Part shown: positions 1 to 9,389 of the stretch, piece by piece
How the letters are laid out: each line of letters starts with the position of its first letter
How positions within the stretch are numbered: position 1 is the first letter of the stretch
NCBI GenBank assembly: GCA_013407085.1
Contig: JACCGJ010001501.1
Coordinates: forward strand, 1 to 64,000
Direction of reading: 5' to 3'
Length of the DNA: 64,000 nt
Source of the DNA: Atriophallophorus winterbourni
Lineage: Eukaryota; Platyhelminthes; Trematoda; Plagiorchiida; Microphallidae
The notes under the pieces: model-generated
What the model saw: the letters and a program-made list of their open reading frames with translations, nothing else
Told to the model about the DNA's origin: nothing
Databases searched by the model: none
Made by a program: the position numbers and the translations under genes

Positions 1-298
1 TAAGCATCTTCTTGGAATGTTTGCTTAACCTTGTATGTTGTCAAGCGAAGTGACGAGAAAAGCTTGTTATGATGCATGACAGTGAAAGCCACAAGGAAGC
101 TGCCATGCTGATTTCGCTCTACTCGTTCACGAAACTTGTTTGAATGCATGTAGGCCCATTCCCAGTTGGTTTTTTCTACTTTTCATCGATTCGGCGATTA
201 TGACCCACCCTTCCCATCTTTAGGATTTACTTTTGCATAGTTTTGGCAGCTATGCATCGGTACTGGCGACCGGTGAGGCGTCGGTGATGATGATGATG
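1..298 (+). mobile_element. 3' end of GAT-tailed LINE, cut by window edge
   Basis: The stretch matches, in opposite orientation, the 3' parts of LINE copies near 14.2, 16.7, 23.5, 26.5, 27.7 and 55 kb. Shared blocks include tgttgtcaag, agcttgttatgatgcatgac and cgttcacgaaac. It ends in a short (GAT)n run at about 286-298, the 3' tail of this family. Coding sequence would lie left of the window. Only UTR is seen here. Confidence 0.7.
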
Positions 299-494
299 AC
301 TCCTACATGCTCGCAAGACCAACCAATGACCGACAAACAGAGGTTTTTAGGCTATCCAAACAGTGCTACGTCTTGTCTCATGGTATCATATGTACCATTC
401 ATTCAATGGCACACTGCTAGCAATCAGCCTCCCAGTTTTACCAAACCAGATCAGGGGAAGACACACGATGAATGAATGAAACGCGTCCACTTAC

Positions 495-559
495 TGTCCA
501 CGGAGTTCCACGGCTCGTTCGTAGTCACCATCCTTCAACGCTGCGGCCACTGCCCTTGT
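495..559 (-). CDS. PFK: 6-phosphofructokinase, fifth exon in window (linker region)
   Basis: A 65-bp exon read on the minus strand. The acceptor is tttatttgcgcag and the donor is GTAAGT. It opens in phase 0, matching the end of the exon at 3345-3665, and leaves in phase 2. The 21 complete codons begin TRAVAAALKDG and contain ERAVELRG, which fits the segment joining the two halves of animal PFK (…AMDEKKFDEALKLRG in the human enzyme). The next exon, which would start the C-terminal half, is not found between here and position 1, so the gene runs off the window. The short exon, correct phase and family match make this call fairly safe. Confidence 0.85.
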
Positions 560-619
560 CTGCGCAAATAAACAATCAACAGGTTAGAAAACAAACACGG
601 ACGCATCGAAACGGATAGA

Positions 620-695
620 TAGATAGATATCTAGGTCGTACTGTTATTAAACCCGCCTCCTCCGAAAAAGATTTAGGCGTGATTATCCAGTCGGA
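620..695 (+). pseudogene. CR1-like reverse transcriptase fragment, left of insertion
   Basis: Encodes GRTVIKPASSEKDLGVII, which matches the same peptide in the CR1-like copy at about 1400-1450. The frame is interrupted at 696 by a short RTE-derived insertion and resumes at about 1051. It is a dead fragment. Confidence 0.55.
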
Positions 696-1050
696 CCGTC
701 CAAGGACGGTCCCAAGCCCGTCTGAGAAAAGAGGAGGGTTGGGCTTAGGGCTAGTAACCCTATCCCGTAAAACCTACATTGCTACGGAAACGAAGACAAC
801 AGATCCGTGGCTCGGTCATGTATGCAGGATGGATCCCAGTTCGCATACGAAGGTAGCCATTCACTGGCGTCCGCAAGGTAAACGAAAAGGGGACGGCCCA
901 AGGAAACTTGGCGCAAAACGTTGGAACGCGAAATACATGCACAAGGATTCACGGTGCAGACGGCAACGGAAGCAGCGACAGACCGGAACCACTGGCGTGA
1001 AGTTGTCTTCGCCTCATGTGCCACCCGGCACGGAGAGGGCTGAGCTGAGC
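696..1050 (+). mobile_element. Short non-autonomous RTE-derived element, copy A
   Basis: About 355 bp. The 5' part (ccaaggacggtcccaag… to …aacagatccgtgg) is the RTE-type 5'-UTR-like segment. It is fused directly to the last ~230 bp of the RTE ORF (GHVCRMDPSSHTKVAIHW and following) plus a (gagct)n tail. The same fusion point occurs at 11172-11529 and 43773-44124. Flanking sequence atccagtcggac on the left and atccagtcagac on the right looks like a target-site duplication within the CR1-like fragment. No complete ORF remains, so it would need the full-length RTE to move. Confidence 0.75.
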
Positions 1051-2035
1051 TGATCCAGTCAGACTTAGTAAACTCAATGCAATGTCGACTCGCGCTGCTA
1101 GCAAAGCTGAAAACAACTTGAGTCGATTAAAGTTGCCCGTGGTGTCCCACTAGGATCACTCCTCGGACCGATTTTGTTTTTAATATACATAAACGATTTG
1201 TCTACTGTATTGCAGTCGTCGGTGCTTATTTTCGCTGATGACGCAAAACTTTGGCGCAAGATAAACTCCACAGCCGACACGCAAAACCTGCAACGTGATT
1301 TCGATATGATTTAGACCTGGTTTCTAGACAACGAAACGCCAATGAATGCTTCGAAATGCAGCCTACTGTCGCTCAACAGCAAGTTGACTAAAGAATATTA
1401 TCCAGGTCGCACTGTTATTAAACCCGCCTCCTCCGAGAACGAGTTAGGACTTAAAAAACTCAATGCAATGTCCTATCGCTGCCAGCAAAGCTGAAAGCAA
1501 ATTGGGTATCCTAAGAAGAGTCCTAGGTACGCTTAATCCCAACATTGTCCGCAAATTGATTTCAACCTACATCCGTCCTCATATCGAATATGCTATACCG
1601 GCAAGGAATCCTTGGTTGAAAGAAGATATTCTGCTATTAGAAACTCCACAGCGCAGAGCGACAAAACTCGTCCTAGGAGTATCAAATTATCCATACGAAA
1701 CGCGACTTAAATTATTTAATTTGCATTCGGCTGAATACAGACGGAAAAGAGGAGCACTAATACTCATTTGGACTGTGCTTATTCAAACAAATAATCCCTG
1801 CAGTCGTTTGTTTCATTTTTCCCATAACACACATCTGCGTGGTCACCAATCTAAACTTTACCAACAGCATAGCAGGTTGAAATGCCGCAACTATGCATTT
1901 TCCGTTCGCAATGTGCAATTGTGGACCAGTTTACCTACTCATGCGGTACAATCTGGAACCGTTGACGTCATCAAGATGTCTACATGGACAAGTATGTTTT
2001 TCACGTTTGACAATAATCTCTAACAATATTTTGAT
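1051..2035 (+). pseudogene. CR1-like LINE reverse transcriptase, 3' part
   Basis: About 1051-1110 continues the interrupted copy. A second copy then runs from about 1111. It contains GVPLGSLLGPILF (RT motif B region), IFADDAKLW (catalytic motif C, with ADD) and, after an in-frame stop, the CR1 thumb/C-terminal region: YIRPHIEYAIPARNPWL, LLETPQRRATKLV, then the conserved LWTSLP near the end. The last open stretch is 1463-2023. Order, spacing and motifs fit the CR1/jockey group. The stop codon and lost N-terminal domains make it non-functional. Confidence 0.75.
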
Positions 2036-2841
2036 ATTATTTACCATCCGACGGAACGTACATTTTTGTGGGTCTTGTGAAGCATAGATTTTTACCTGCA
2101 TATCATCCATGAATAATCTTGATCAGGGTGTGAACAGCACAGGGGTGCTACATTGTCGGTTTCTCAAAGGTTAAACATGATCGTACTGTACCTGAAGTGC
2201 CACGAAACCAGTCGTGGCATGTAAATTCATGCAAATACGGAGTATGAGTTCACCCCAAGGATTGGACTCATCTATATGTGTGCGGGCACATGTGATTTAA
2301 TAAGTTGGTCATGCAAGCAGTGGCAAGCAATTTCAGACCAGGTTTACCATTTCTTCACTGTTTCAAGGCGTGAAGATCGTGATTGCACTATCCATGTCTG
2401 ATGACTGTAAACAGCACGAAACCGGTGCAAATGCCAATGTTCCGGCAAAATCCCGAATAGGAGCAATGACGTCTAGAACAGTTCACGAAAAAAACCCTGG
2501 CAATGAATCACAAAATAGAAGAGAGACTATTTTCACACCATATCGAAACCCCCAAATTAACTTTTTCCCTTTTTTGTCTGTCTGGGTAGACGGCGGGTGA
2601 TTCGAATTACGACAGCCTCGATCAAGGACGCGGGAATCGTAGATTGTTATCCAGACCTCCTCCAAAAGTTGTAAGACAGCAGTCCCAGGGCATCAACAAC
2701 TTCCTACACCGCCTTGACGCCATCGTCAATTATGGACGGCTCCAAGGTCAAAACCAAGTTCGAATGTTGCAGCAGTTGCATCGTTCCGAGAACGGGTTTA
2801 GCCAGAATACTCGACTAACCTTGACAGGTTAGCACCAGTCC
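2036..2841. other. Intron sequence without recognised gene
   Basis: Lies inside a phosphofructokinase intron. At 2340-2430 there is a copy of a short block shared with many places in the window (cactgtttcaagg…cagcacgaaaccgg). An open stretch at 2644-2832 has a glutamine-rich helix-like product, faintly gag-like, but too short to call. Confidence 0.3.
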
Positions 2842-3290
2842 AGTGCAGGAGAGATATGCAATTGATTTTAAGAACGTCAAACGTTCCTTAGAGGTAGAAG
2901 AGAAAACTTTGCACCAGCTATATTTCCACCTGAATCCTGGAATAAGTATGAAGACGCAAATAATGGTGTTGCCCGAACGAATAATGCTGTAGAAGGCTGG
3001 TATCATGCATTACAGTCACTCTTTTATTGCCAACATCCCACCATGCGGACATTTCTTAACGGTTTGCGAAACGATTGCCAACAGCAAGTTCTGGGGTTCA
3101 TATCAAACAGAAGAAGGAGAAGTATGCTGAGATATGCGCCAGGAGATCTCGAGCAATTCGGCGATACTCAACTACGGAAAGATTGACGTCCTTAAAATCA
3201 ATTGCATATCTCTCCTGCTAATCAAATTCATTTGAACGTATTCTGCATTCCTCAGAAGTTATCAAACTGGGGATTAAGTGTCAGTAAACC
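2842..3290 (+). mobile_element. MULE transposase C-terminal fragment, rearranged
   Basis: Reading 2913-3170 gives FAPAIFPPESWNKYED, then ARTNNAVEGWYHALQSLF and TFLNGLRNDCQQQ. The RTNNAVEGW…ALQ signature is characteristic of the C-terminal part of animal Mutator-like (FLYWCH/MULE) transposases. The core lies between inverted copies of a ~45-bp sequence (2844-2888 and 3178-3221, sharing gagagatatgcaattgattt and its complement). The right end (ggggattaagtgtcagt) matches the terminal repeat of the element at 22273-22821. DDE residues and the N-terminal part are absent, so this is a relic with an internal inversion. Confidence 0.75.
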
Positions 3291-3344
3291 CGCTTCGCGC
3301 TACGGAAGCTCAACAAGAAATCATGAACACATTTAACAACTCAC

Positions 3345-3665
3345 CTTTTCAACACACCGCATCAGCGGTACCCGTACCGACTGGTTTCCCTTGAGACTGA
3401 TCACACACGCCGGAATGTCCCGTTGACGGTCGGCGTCCATCAACGTGAGCACCGCCTCCGCGCCCATTCGACTCGCCAAGATCCGATCGAACGCCGAGGG
3501 GCGACCACCACGCTGTACGTGACCCAGCACGGTGATTCGCGTGTCCAGGTTCAACTCGTCGACCAGCAATTGGCGGACTTGCTCACACGACAGGGGCTTG
3601 CCTTCGTGGTCCACCGCGCCCTCAGCAACCATGATGATGTTCATGCGTTGACCGGAATCGCGATT
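3345..3665 (-). CDS. PFK: 6-phosphofructokinase, fourth exon in window
   Basis: A 321-bp exon (107 codons), phase 0 in and out, with acceptor ttcgtttgtag and donor GTGAGT. It encodes the end of the N-terminal catalytic half. [12 protein letters not shown] corresponds to the strand before the effector region. [20 protein letters not shown] is the fructose-6-phosphate-binding HVQRGG motif, conserved in all PFKs. [17 protein letters not shown] then leads to the interdomain linker. PFK phosphorylates fructose 6-phosphate with ATP in the cytosol and commits it to glycolysis. The sequence is intact with no stops. A plus-strand open frame in the same place is a shadow. Confidence 0.95.
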
Positions 3666-3689
3666 CTACAAACGAAAGAACCATGTGAA

Positions 3690-3900
3690 CGTAACGTGCT
3701 GTGCCAGAGGTAGTGAGCTGCGAGCTGAAACAGGCTGGAGTCTCGTTACCATTTCCTGTTCTTTTTTTCTCTCTCATATCTATCTAGGCCCCTGGGCAAT
3801 CTGAGAGTATCTTAGCCCACGTGCATTCTCCGACTATGCGGCACTTTGCCTGGATCAGCCTTGTGCTCTCATACCATATATACATACATTGGGAATAATG
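3690..3900 (+). repeat. SINE-like repeat (gtgagctgc family), copy 1
   Basis: Shares gtgagctgc…gctgaaacaggctggagtctc, then ggcccctgggcaa and tgcggcactttgcctggatcag, with copies at 3960-4240, 18205-18335, 24825-25090, 29316-29530 and elsewhere. No coding potential and no clear pol III boxes. It ends near catatatacataca. Confidence 0.6.
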
Positions 3901-3959
3901 AGTTGCACGCCAACTACATATTGAGCAGCGTCTGAATAACTTGGCATTAGCAGTCACAC

Positions 3960-4240
3960 AATCATGAGCAATCCAAGAGTATCTCAGCTCCTGCACGGAT
4001 GTGCAATCGTACAGTAATTCTGTACTGTGTGGCTAACACCGTGCTAAATTGATTGTCCTGCAGGGAGTGAGCTGCATGCTGAAACAGGCTTGAGTCTCAC
4101 TACCATTTCCTGTTCTTTTTTCTATCTCATATCTGTCTAGGCCCCTGGGCAACCTGACAGTATATTAGCCCACGTGCAGTCTCTGACTGTGCGACACTTT
4201 GTCTGCATTAGGCTTGTGCTTTCATACATACATACATAAG
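3960..4240 (+). repeat. SINE-like repeat (gtgagctgc family), copy 2
   Basis: A longer copy including the upstream part (catgagcaat…cacggatgtgcaatcgtaca…ctgtgtggct) that is also present at 24825-24920. A fragment of the same family recurs at 4431-4495 beyond the GAT microsatellite. Confidence 0.6.
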
Positions 4241-4428
4241 ATGATAATGTTGAGGAGGAGGAGGATGATGGTGATGATGATGATAATAATGTTGATGATG
4301 ATGAAGAGGATGATGGTGATGATCATAATAATATTGATGATGATGATGATGATAAGGATGATGATGATGAGGAGGATGATAATGATGACAACGATGATGA
4401 TGAAGAGGATGATGATAATGATTGATAT
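4236..4428 (+). repeat. Interrupted (GAT)n / (GATAAT)n microsatellite
   Basis: About 190 bp of imperfect GAT, GAG and AAT triplets. It gives a spurious Met-rich reading frame. It sits within the SINE-like repeat pair and may have expanded from a retrotransposon tail. Confidence 0.9.
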
Positions 4429-4499
4429 GACAGTATCTTAGCCCACGTGCAGTCTCTGACTTTGCCTGGATCCGCCTTGTGCTTTCATACCATACGAAC

Positions 4500-5222
4500 G
4501 CGCAACCGTATCATGCTGATTTGCCTCGGAACAATCAAATGGACACGATGCGGAACTTGTCAAGTGAAACACAATCGATCATAAACACGGCGTGGCATGG
4601 CGCGACCTCATGGCACCTGCGTGTGTTACGTATAAACATGATCGGTTTGGCATAGACGTAATCAAATCGAACGGACGATGTGGCGGATATCACAGGAACA
4701 ATGCGACATCATCATTCTTGATTATCCTTAGCAATTTGACCACGGGTTCGTCTGCGTCATTTCAAGCGCGGCTGAGAGCTCATAGTCAGACCTAAATCCA
4801 TTGCAATCATGGGTGCTTAATTGCAAGGTTGGGCCGGATAGAAATTGACGCTCAATAAATACCACAGCATGAAGATGTATATGGAGTAAACGCATAAACA
4901 CGCAGTCACGTAGCGTATGATTAGACGTATCGTCGTATTGAAACCCGCAACAGATTCCGATCGTGTGACTTATACATACAATTTGTAAACGATTCTAACC
5001 CAGAGAAATAATCAAGGCAGCTAGGTAATCAAGAATGTGGGATCGTCAATGTTTTCGTTGGAGTCAGGTAAATGTTTAAGACACTCGGTGTGAACTATTT
5101 TAAAGTTCAACGTGAGGTAGGATCACCAGGTAACCTGAGTTTGGATAATCGTTACTGGAATGAAGAATTATTTCCACGTGAGACCAACTTAAGTACACTG
5201 TGATACATCCGCCGAGGGAATC
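4500..5222. other. Intron sequence, nothing recognised
   Basis: Between the fourth and third PFK exons of the window. No splice-flanked coding stretch or family match was seen. 4592-4795 is open by chance. Confidence 0.3.
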
Positions 5223-5668
5223 TTGCATGCCAAACTAATCATCGGGATACAATTTTACGGTTTCGGGACAACTTTGACCAACAGTATATACGGGATCCAT
5301 CTACGAAGCATCCATCGTATCTTGAACATATCGTGGATGGACAGAGTGACTAATGCTGAAGTGCTTTCAAAAGCTGGTCTACAGAGCATGTTCACTCTAT
5401 TGCCACCGCGCCGCCTGCGCTGGCTTGGTCATGTCTACAGAATGGAAAATGGTCGTATTCCGAAAGATCTACTCTATGGTGAGTTGCAATTAGGAAGTCA
5501 ACCATTGGGCAGACCACACTTGCGGTACAAAGACGTTTGTAAAAGAGATATGAATACTCTTGGTATTGACCCCGCGAGTTGGGAAGAACTTGCTCTTGAC
5601 CGCTCACATTGGAGGCATTGCGTAAAGAGTCGTCTCCAAGCGGGGGAGGAGCAGATACAGCTCTTGGT

Positions 5669-5703
<35 letters not shown>
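5223..5703 (+). mobile_element. RTE-like LINE 3' end with (TAC)n tail
   Basis: Encodes the C-terminal tail of an RTE-like ORF2: RSIHRILNISWMDRVTN, PPRRLRWLGHVYRMENGRIP and WEELALDRSHWRHC, ending in a (TAC)n microsatellite at about 5668-5703. Microsatellite tails and the R-L-RWLGHV…RM motif are typical of this clade. It is 5'-truncated, with the RT palm absent. Its tail ends only about 30 bp from the splice donor of the PFK exon at 5734-6053. A related 3' fragment lies at 10610-10760 on the minus strand. Confidence 0.8.
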
Positions 5704-5704
<1 letters not shown>

Positions 5705-5733
5705 AACGACGACGACCAGAGCAACTTGCTTAC

Positions 5734-6053
5734 CTGTCGCAGTTTGGCACACAGTTTCTCTTTCCAATCGTTCATCGGTGGCATTTCCGGTATGAACACC
5801 CAATCCGCCTCACACGCCATTGAGGCGACCAGAGCCAGATAGCCGCAATGACGACCCATCACCTCGAGAATGAAGCATCGTTGATGCGAGGAGGCGGTGG
5901 TTGTGATTGCGTCCGTGGCCTCAATGATCCGATGCAATGCGGAATCCGCTCCGATGGTCATGTCGGTCCCGCAAAAATCGTTGTCGATGCTTCCGACCAA
6001 ACCGACGAGGTTCAAATTCTGGCACGCGGACTTGACGTCCTCGGTAATTCTCT
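5734..6053 (-). CDS. PFK: 6-phosphofructokinase, third exon in window (catalytic)
   Basis: A 320-bp exon with acceptor attttcatag and donor GTAAGC. It starts with two bases that complete a codon split with the previous exon and ends in phase 0. Products in order: the active-site motif [20 protein letters not shown] (the SIDND aspartate is the family's catalytic base), [18 protein letters not shown], then the substrate-binding [14 protein letters not shown] and WVFIPE. All key residues are present. Downstream on the minus strand the intron starts with repeat DNA after about 30 bp. Confidence 0.95.
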
Positions 6054-6211
6054 CTATGAAAATCGATAAAACCAAGTTTAATCACCTAGCAACCGGTGTG
6101 GAAGGATCGCTATTGGCGATCTTGCCCTCTGGCGACAGGTTCAAAGCAAATTGTGTGTGTGCCTTGACGTTCATCATCACCGGGAGCAAGTACCTAGCGC
6201 ATAACTTTCAA

Positions 6212-6756
6212 ACAACCATGACGTTCCAAAGGTTGTCATAGCCGGGGATGGCAGCGGGGATAAGCTCCCACTTTTTATAAAATGCTCTCATATGGCACGC
6301 GTCTTAAATAGCCTCTGGCCACAAAGTCCAGCTTCTGACCTGCACGAGTGGCTCCCCGAACCCGGCGGAACTGCTTCTACCACCAGGAGAAGGGGCGAGT
6401 GCTTCAGGCAGATGGATCTCGTTAGCCTGAGAGGACATTTCATCTAAAGAAAGGAAAACTCTGATTTTAAACCACCGCTGTCTTGCGGGATACCCGGTCG
6501 CGAGAAAGGCTTCGGGAGAAAACCCTGAGGAAAAATCTGAAACAGAGTCTGGTAGACACACCGCCTCTTTCTTGCAACTCCCTGCTGCATTGCAGGTCGC
6601 ACTTGGTTGTGCAAAGGCTAGAGAAGCTGACTCGAACAAACGCCGAGTGCTGCTGGGGACACCGCTTTGTACCCAAATTCCCAAGACTCTTCATTGAAGC
6701 CGACTCATCCTCCAGGAGGAGATAGTCGCACAAAAGCAAAAGTACACAACCATGAC
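6212..6756 (+). mobile_element. 542-bp repeat family, copy 1, with 11-bp flanking repeat
   Basis: Starts near gttgtcatagccgggg and ends at gatagtcgcacaaaa. It matches the copies at 17073-17617 and 21201-21742 and the minus copy at 12488-13010 over its whole length. acaaccatgac occurs just left (6212-6222) and just right (6746-6756), a likely target-site duplication. Repeated phrases such as gctgccttgc(a/g)gg, but no intact ORF. It is probably a SINE-like or LINE-UTR-derived non-autonomous retroelement. Confidence 0.7.
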
Positions 6757-7440
6757 ATGGTAAACAATCCTAAAAAGACGGGAACGGTTAAGGTTCCAAC
6801 CAGACCCCGACCCCCACAGGATGAAAAACAACAAAAGACAAGTAAATCACGGGGACAGTAAGATAGTGCTATGGTCGTAAATATTGATTTTGATCAAACC
6901 AATCAACGTTAGACACGATTGCACCATTGATCATTAGGTACGCCACATTTCATTGTGAGGCTACGGGATCTGATGTGAACATCAACATACTGATCTGCGG
7001 TGATAACAAGTCTTTAGCAATATCCGTTCTCATATTTCTCCTTGGTGTTCCCACTATCCTACTGACTTATCAATGACGTAGACGAAACAGAACAACTGTA
7101 CCAATTGATCATGATGGTAGCACACAACGCCAAGATGATAGAGAAAGAGTTAGTGTACTAGTTAGCCGAGAGAAAGATTGCTGATCCGACTACTTACGTC
7201 CGAAAATAGTGCACAGGATGGCATTCTATCTTAGTGAAATCTGGGTGAGTTACCTTCCCGGCGAGATGGTGGAAAAACGAGTCATCTAATCGGTGGTTTC
7301 ACGTAAAAACTTTACAAATAGGAGAGAAGAGGTAAGCGTTAACACAATCAGCTAAAACCTTACGTTAGAATATGCTAGAGGAAAACCACCTATAGACACC
7401 AGAAATGCATTCCAGAGCATTTTAAAACACGCGGATGGTG
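6757..7440. other. Intron sequence, nothing recognised
   Basis: Within the PFK intron between the second and third exons of the window. No homologous element or plausible exon was seen. Confidence 0.3.
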
Positions 7441-7459
7441 TTGATCACATCATGATCAA

Positions 7460-8120
7460 TAGACAGTTTCAATGTTGTTACAGCAAGGGGTGGCAGTGAG
7501 GATGAGCTCTTACTGTCTATAAAATGCTCCCATATGGCGTGCGTCTCAAACAGCCTCTGACAACTAAAGCCCAGCACCTGGCCTGCACGAGGCGGAAATG
7601 CTTCTACTGACAGGAGAAGGGGCGAAGGCGGATGACGGGGGCCTTGACACCAGTTTGCTCCGGGCAGATGGAGCTCGTCAGCCTGGGAGGGCAGTCCATC
7701 TAAGGGAAGGAAAACCCTGATTCCAAACCTCCGCTGCCTTGCGGCATACCCAATTGCGAGAAAGGCTTCGGAAGTGAACCCTGAGGAAAAATCCCTGCTG
7801 CCTTGCAGGTTGCACCTGCTCGTGCATAGGCTAGAGAGGCGTACTCGAATAACCGCCGAGATGCGCAAGAACCTTCAAAATGGTCACCGGCTCTCGCGAG
7901 GGGAAAAAACCGCTGCCTTGCGGGAAGACTTTTGAGTCAAAGGCTCCGGGTCCCCTAAGCTAAACCCCTACTTCGGCCTTGGCAACCGGGTAGTATGTCG
8001 CCTTCAACAAGAACCATGGAACCTACTTCAACTTCATCATGTACCCTCTTCATGGTTTACTTGTTGGCACATCGTCTGAAAAGACTTGTGTAATAATAAT
8101 ATAATAATAATAATAATAAT
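7460..8120 (+). mobile_element. Divergent longer variant of the 542-bp repeat with (TAA)n tail
   Basis: 7480-7860 follows the 542-bp family (gtggcagtgaggatgagctc, catctaagggaaggaaaaccc, ctgccttgcaggtt). It then continues with new sequence (gctctcgcgaggggaaaaaa, ccgctgccttgcgggaag, gtagtatgtcgccttcaac) and ends in (TAA)n at about 8091-8120. This suggests the shared part is a 5' segment that can carry different 3' ends. The tail ends about 12 bp from a PFK splice donor. Confidence 0.6.
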
Positions 8121-8132
8121 CAATAGACTCAC

Positions 8133-8322
8133 TTGTAGCATACAAATCATTCAACAACTCTGCCCACTCCAAACGGAATTGATTCGCCCCAGTCAAGGTG
8201 CCATCACCACCGATCGCAACTAAATTCGTGATCCCATGTCGGACCAAATTGAAGCAAGCTTGCAGACGTCCGGATTTCTCACGAAACGCCGCGCAACGAG
8301 CCGAACCAATCACCGTTCCGCC
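8133..8322 (-). CDS. PFK: 6-phosphofructokinase, second exon in window
   Basis: A 190-bp exon with acceptor cttggttttcag and donor GTGAGT. It begins in phase 0 and leaves one base of a split codon that the next exon completes. It encodes [10 protein letters not shown] followed by [20 protein letters not shown] and LTGANQF: the ATP-binding GGDGT-type loop and the conserved GGT(x)IGSARC turn of eukaryotic PFK. The intron begins, after about 12 bases, with an (ATT)n tract left by a retroelement tail. Confidence 0.95.
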
Positions 8323-8395
8323 CTGAAAACCAAGTGACATAGCCCCCGAGTCCACCAGTGATATTAAAAACGCGTTTTCACATTCACCAACTTAC

Positions 8396-8660
8396 CGTTT
8401 GCATGATATTCGACACATCAGCCCAAGCAGCATCCACAATATTCTCCCCACCATCTACCATTCCTTGATATCCTTCGCGAATGAAAAACACACGACAACC
8501 GCAGTAGACACCCATTCTGACGACCGCGCGGACGGCAGCGTTCATACCCTGCGCATCACCACCGCTGGTGAACACTCCGATCGCTTTGCCGCTAAACTGT
8601 CCCCATGGGACAAATTTTCCTTCTTTGCCTGGGATTAGAACCGTGGATCGACGCTGGAAC
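8396..8660 (-). CDS. PFK: 6-phosphofructokinase, first confident exon
   Basis: A 265-bp exon: one base finishing a split codon plus 88 codons. Acceptor gtttgtctccag, donor GTAAGT. It encodes the N-terminal Rossmann-type start of [23 protein letters not shown] (the [12 protein letters not shown]-binding loop), [17 protein letters not shown] and [11 protein letters not shown]. The ~25 residues before GKAIG are open and in frame but less conserved. Only a 73-bp intron separates it from the following exon, in contrast with the multi-kilobase introns further on. Confidence 0.95.
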
Positions 8661-8779
8661 CTGGAGACAAACGCGTTCGGTAAATGTTATCTCTAGCAAA
8701 CGATACAACCCTCAAAGAAAGCGGGCAGAAGATACTCAACAAACTTGTCCTACTTAAACATATGGGAACGACAACGTAC

Positions 8780-8913
8780 GCTAGTTTCTCCAACTTGGAA
8801 TATAAGTCCAACTCCTCCGCGTTCACGAAACTCAATGCGGTTTCAAAAGATTCCTCCGAAGTCATTTCTCGAGCAATCACGCCACTGATTTTTGAAAGAT
8901 TGATCGATGTCAT
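8780..8913 (-). CDS. Possible N-terminal exon of 6-phosphofructokinase
   Basis: From an ATG at 8913 the minus strand is open for 44 codons plus two bases, up to a GTACGT donor. That phase (2) is what the 8396-8660 exon requires (acceptor leaving one base). The product, MTSINLSKISGVIARE…ETALSFVNAEELDLYSKLEK, has codon-like composition. The intron would be 119 bp. The frame is also open about 60 bp upstream of the ATG, so the true start could be an acceptor. Animal PFKs differ widely at the N-terminus, so homology does not decide this. A plus-strand open frame here is taken as a shadow. Confidence 0.5.
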
Positions 8914-8980
8914 CACGTGAGCAAACGTCCCGGGGATGATACTAGTTAAACTCTCGTGTTGGAAACAGACCTCGGTGTAT

Positions 8981-9389
8981 TATAAGGTTTAATACCTTGG
9001 AGATAACCAATCAGTGTGGCGTGTGTTTTAACGTGGACCAACCGTGTGCTTGCTTTTGTTATGTTCACATACCAAAAATGTCCAAAACAAACAAAATGCA
9101 CTGTTTTGAGGTCACGCTTGCTGCGTGTATCGATTGAACGCGTGATCAACCGATAAAAAGCTGGTTTAATGTGGGGTTCGCGCTCACAACTTGACGTACG
9201 GTCTTTGTGACATATCGAAAGGAAGGAAAACACGGAAAAATGGTGAATGATCTTGCGATGTGGATAAGACAAAGTTCACCGAGTTGCGGACGTTAGGTCA
9301 TCAAGCTAGATGACATCACCTCGCGAGGCAAAAACCGTTCAAATCTGCCTTTTTATACAACGTTCTAGTGTACAATGCAAAAGAATTTG
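8981..9389. other. Possible upstream region of PFK, nothing recognised
   Basis: Upstream (minus sense) of the first proposed PFK exon. No TATA box, exon or repeat could be assigned. It may hold promoter or 5'-UTR sequence, but the bases alone do not show this. Confidence 0.25.

Noticed and set aside
3423..3713. Plus-strand open frame over the PFK exon
   Set aside because: Shadow of the conserved minus-strand PFK exon.
4199..4441. Met-rich 80-residue open frame
   Set aside because: Translation of the interrupted (GAT)n tract.
5498..5842. Open frames with poly-Thr, poly-Val or poly-Tyr runs
   Set aside because: Translations of the (TAC)n microsatellite in different frames.
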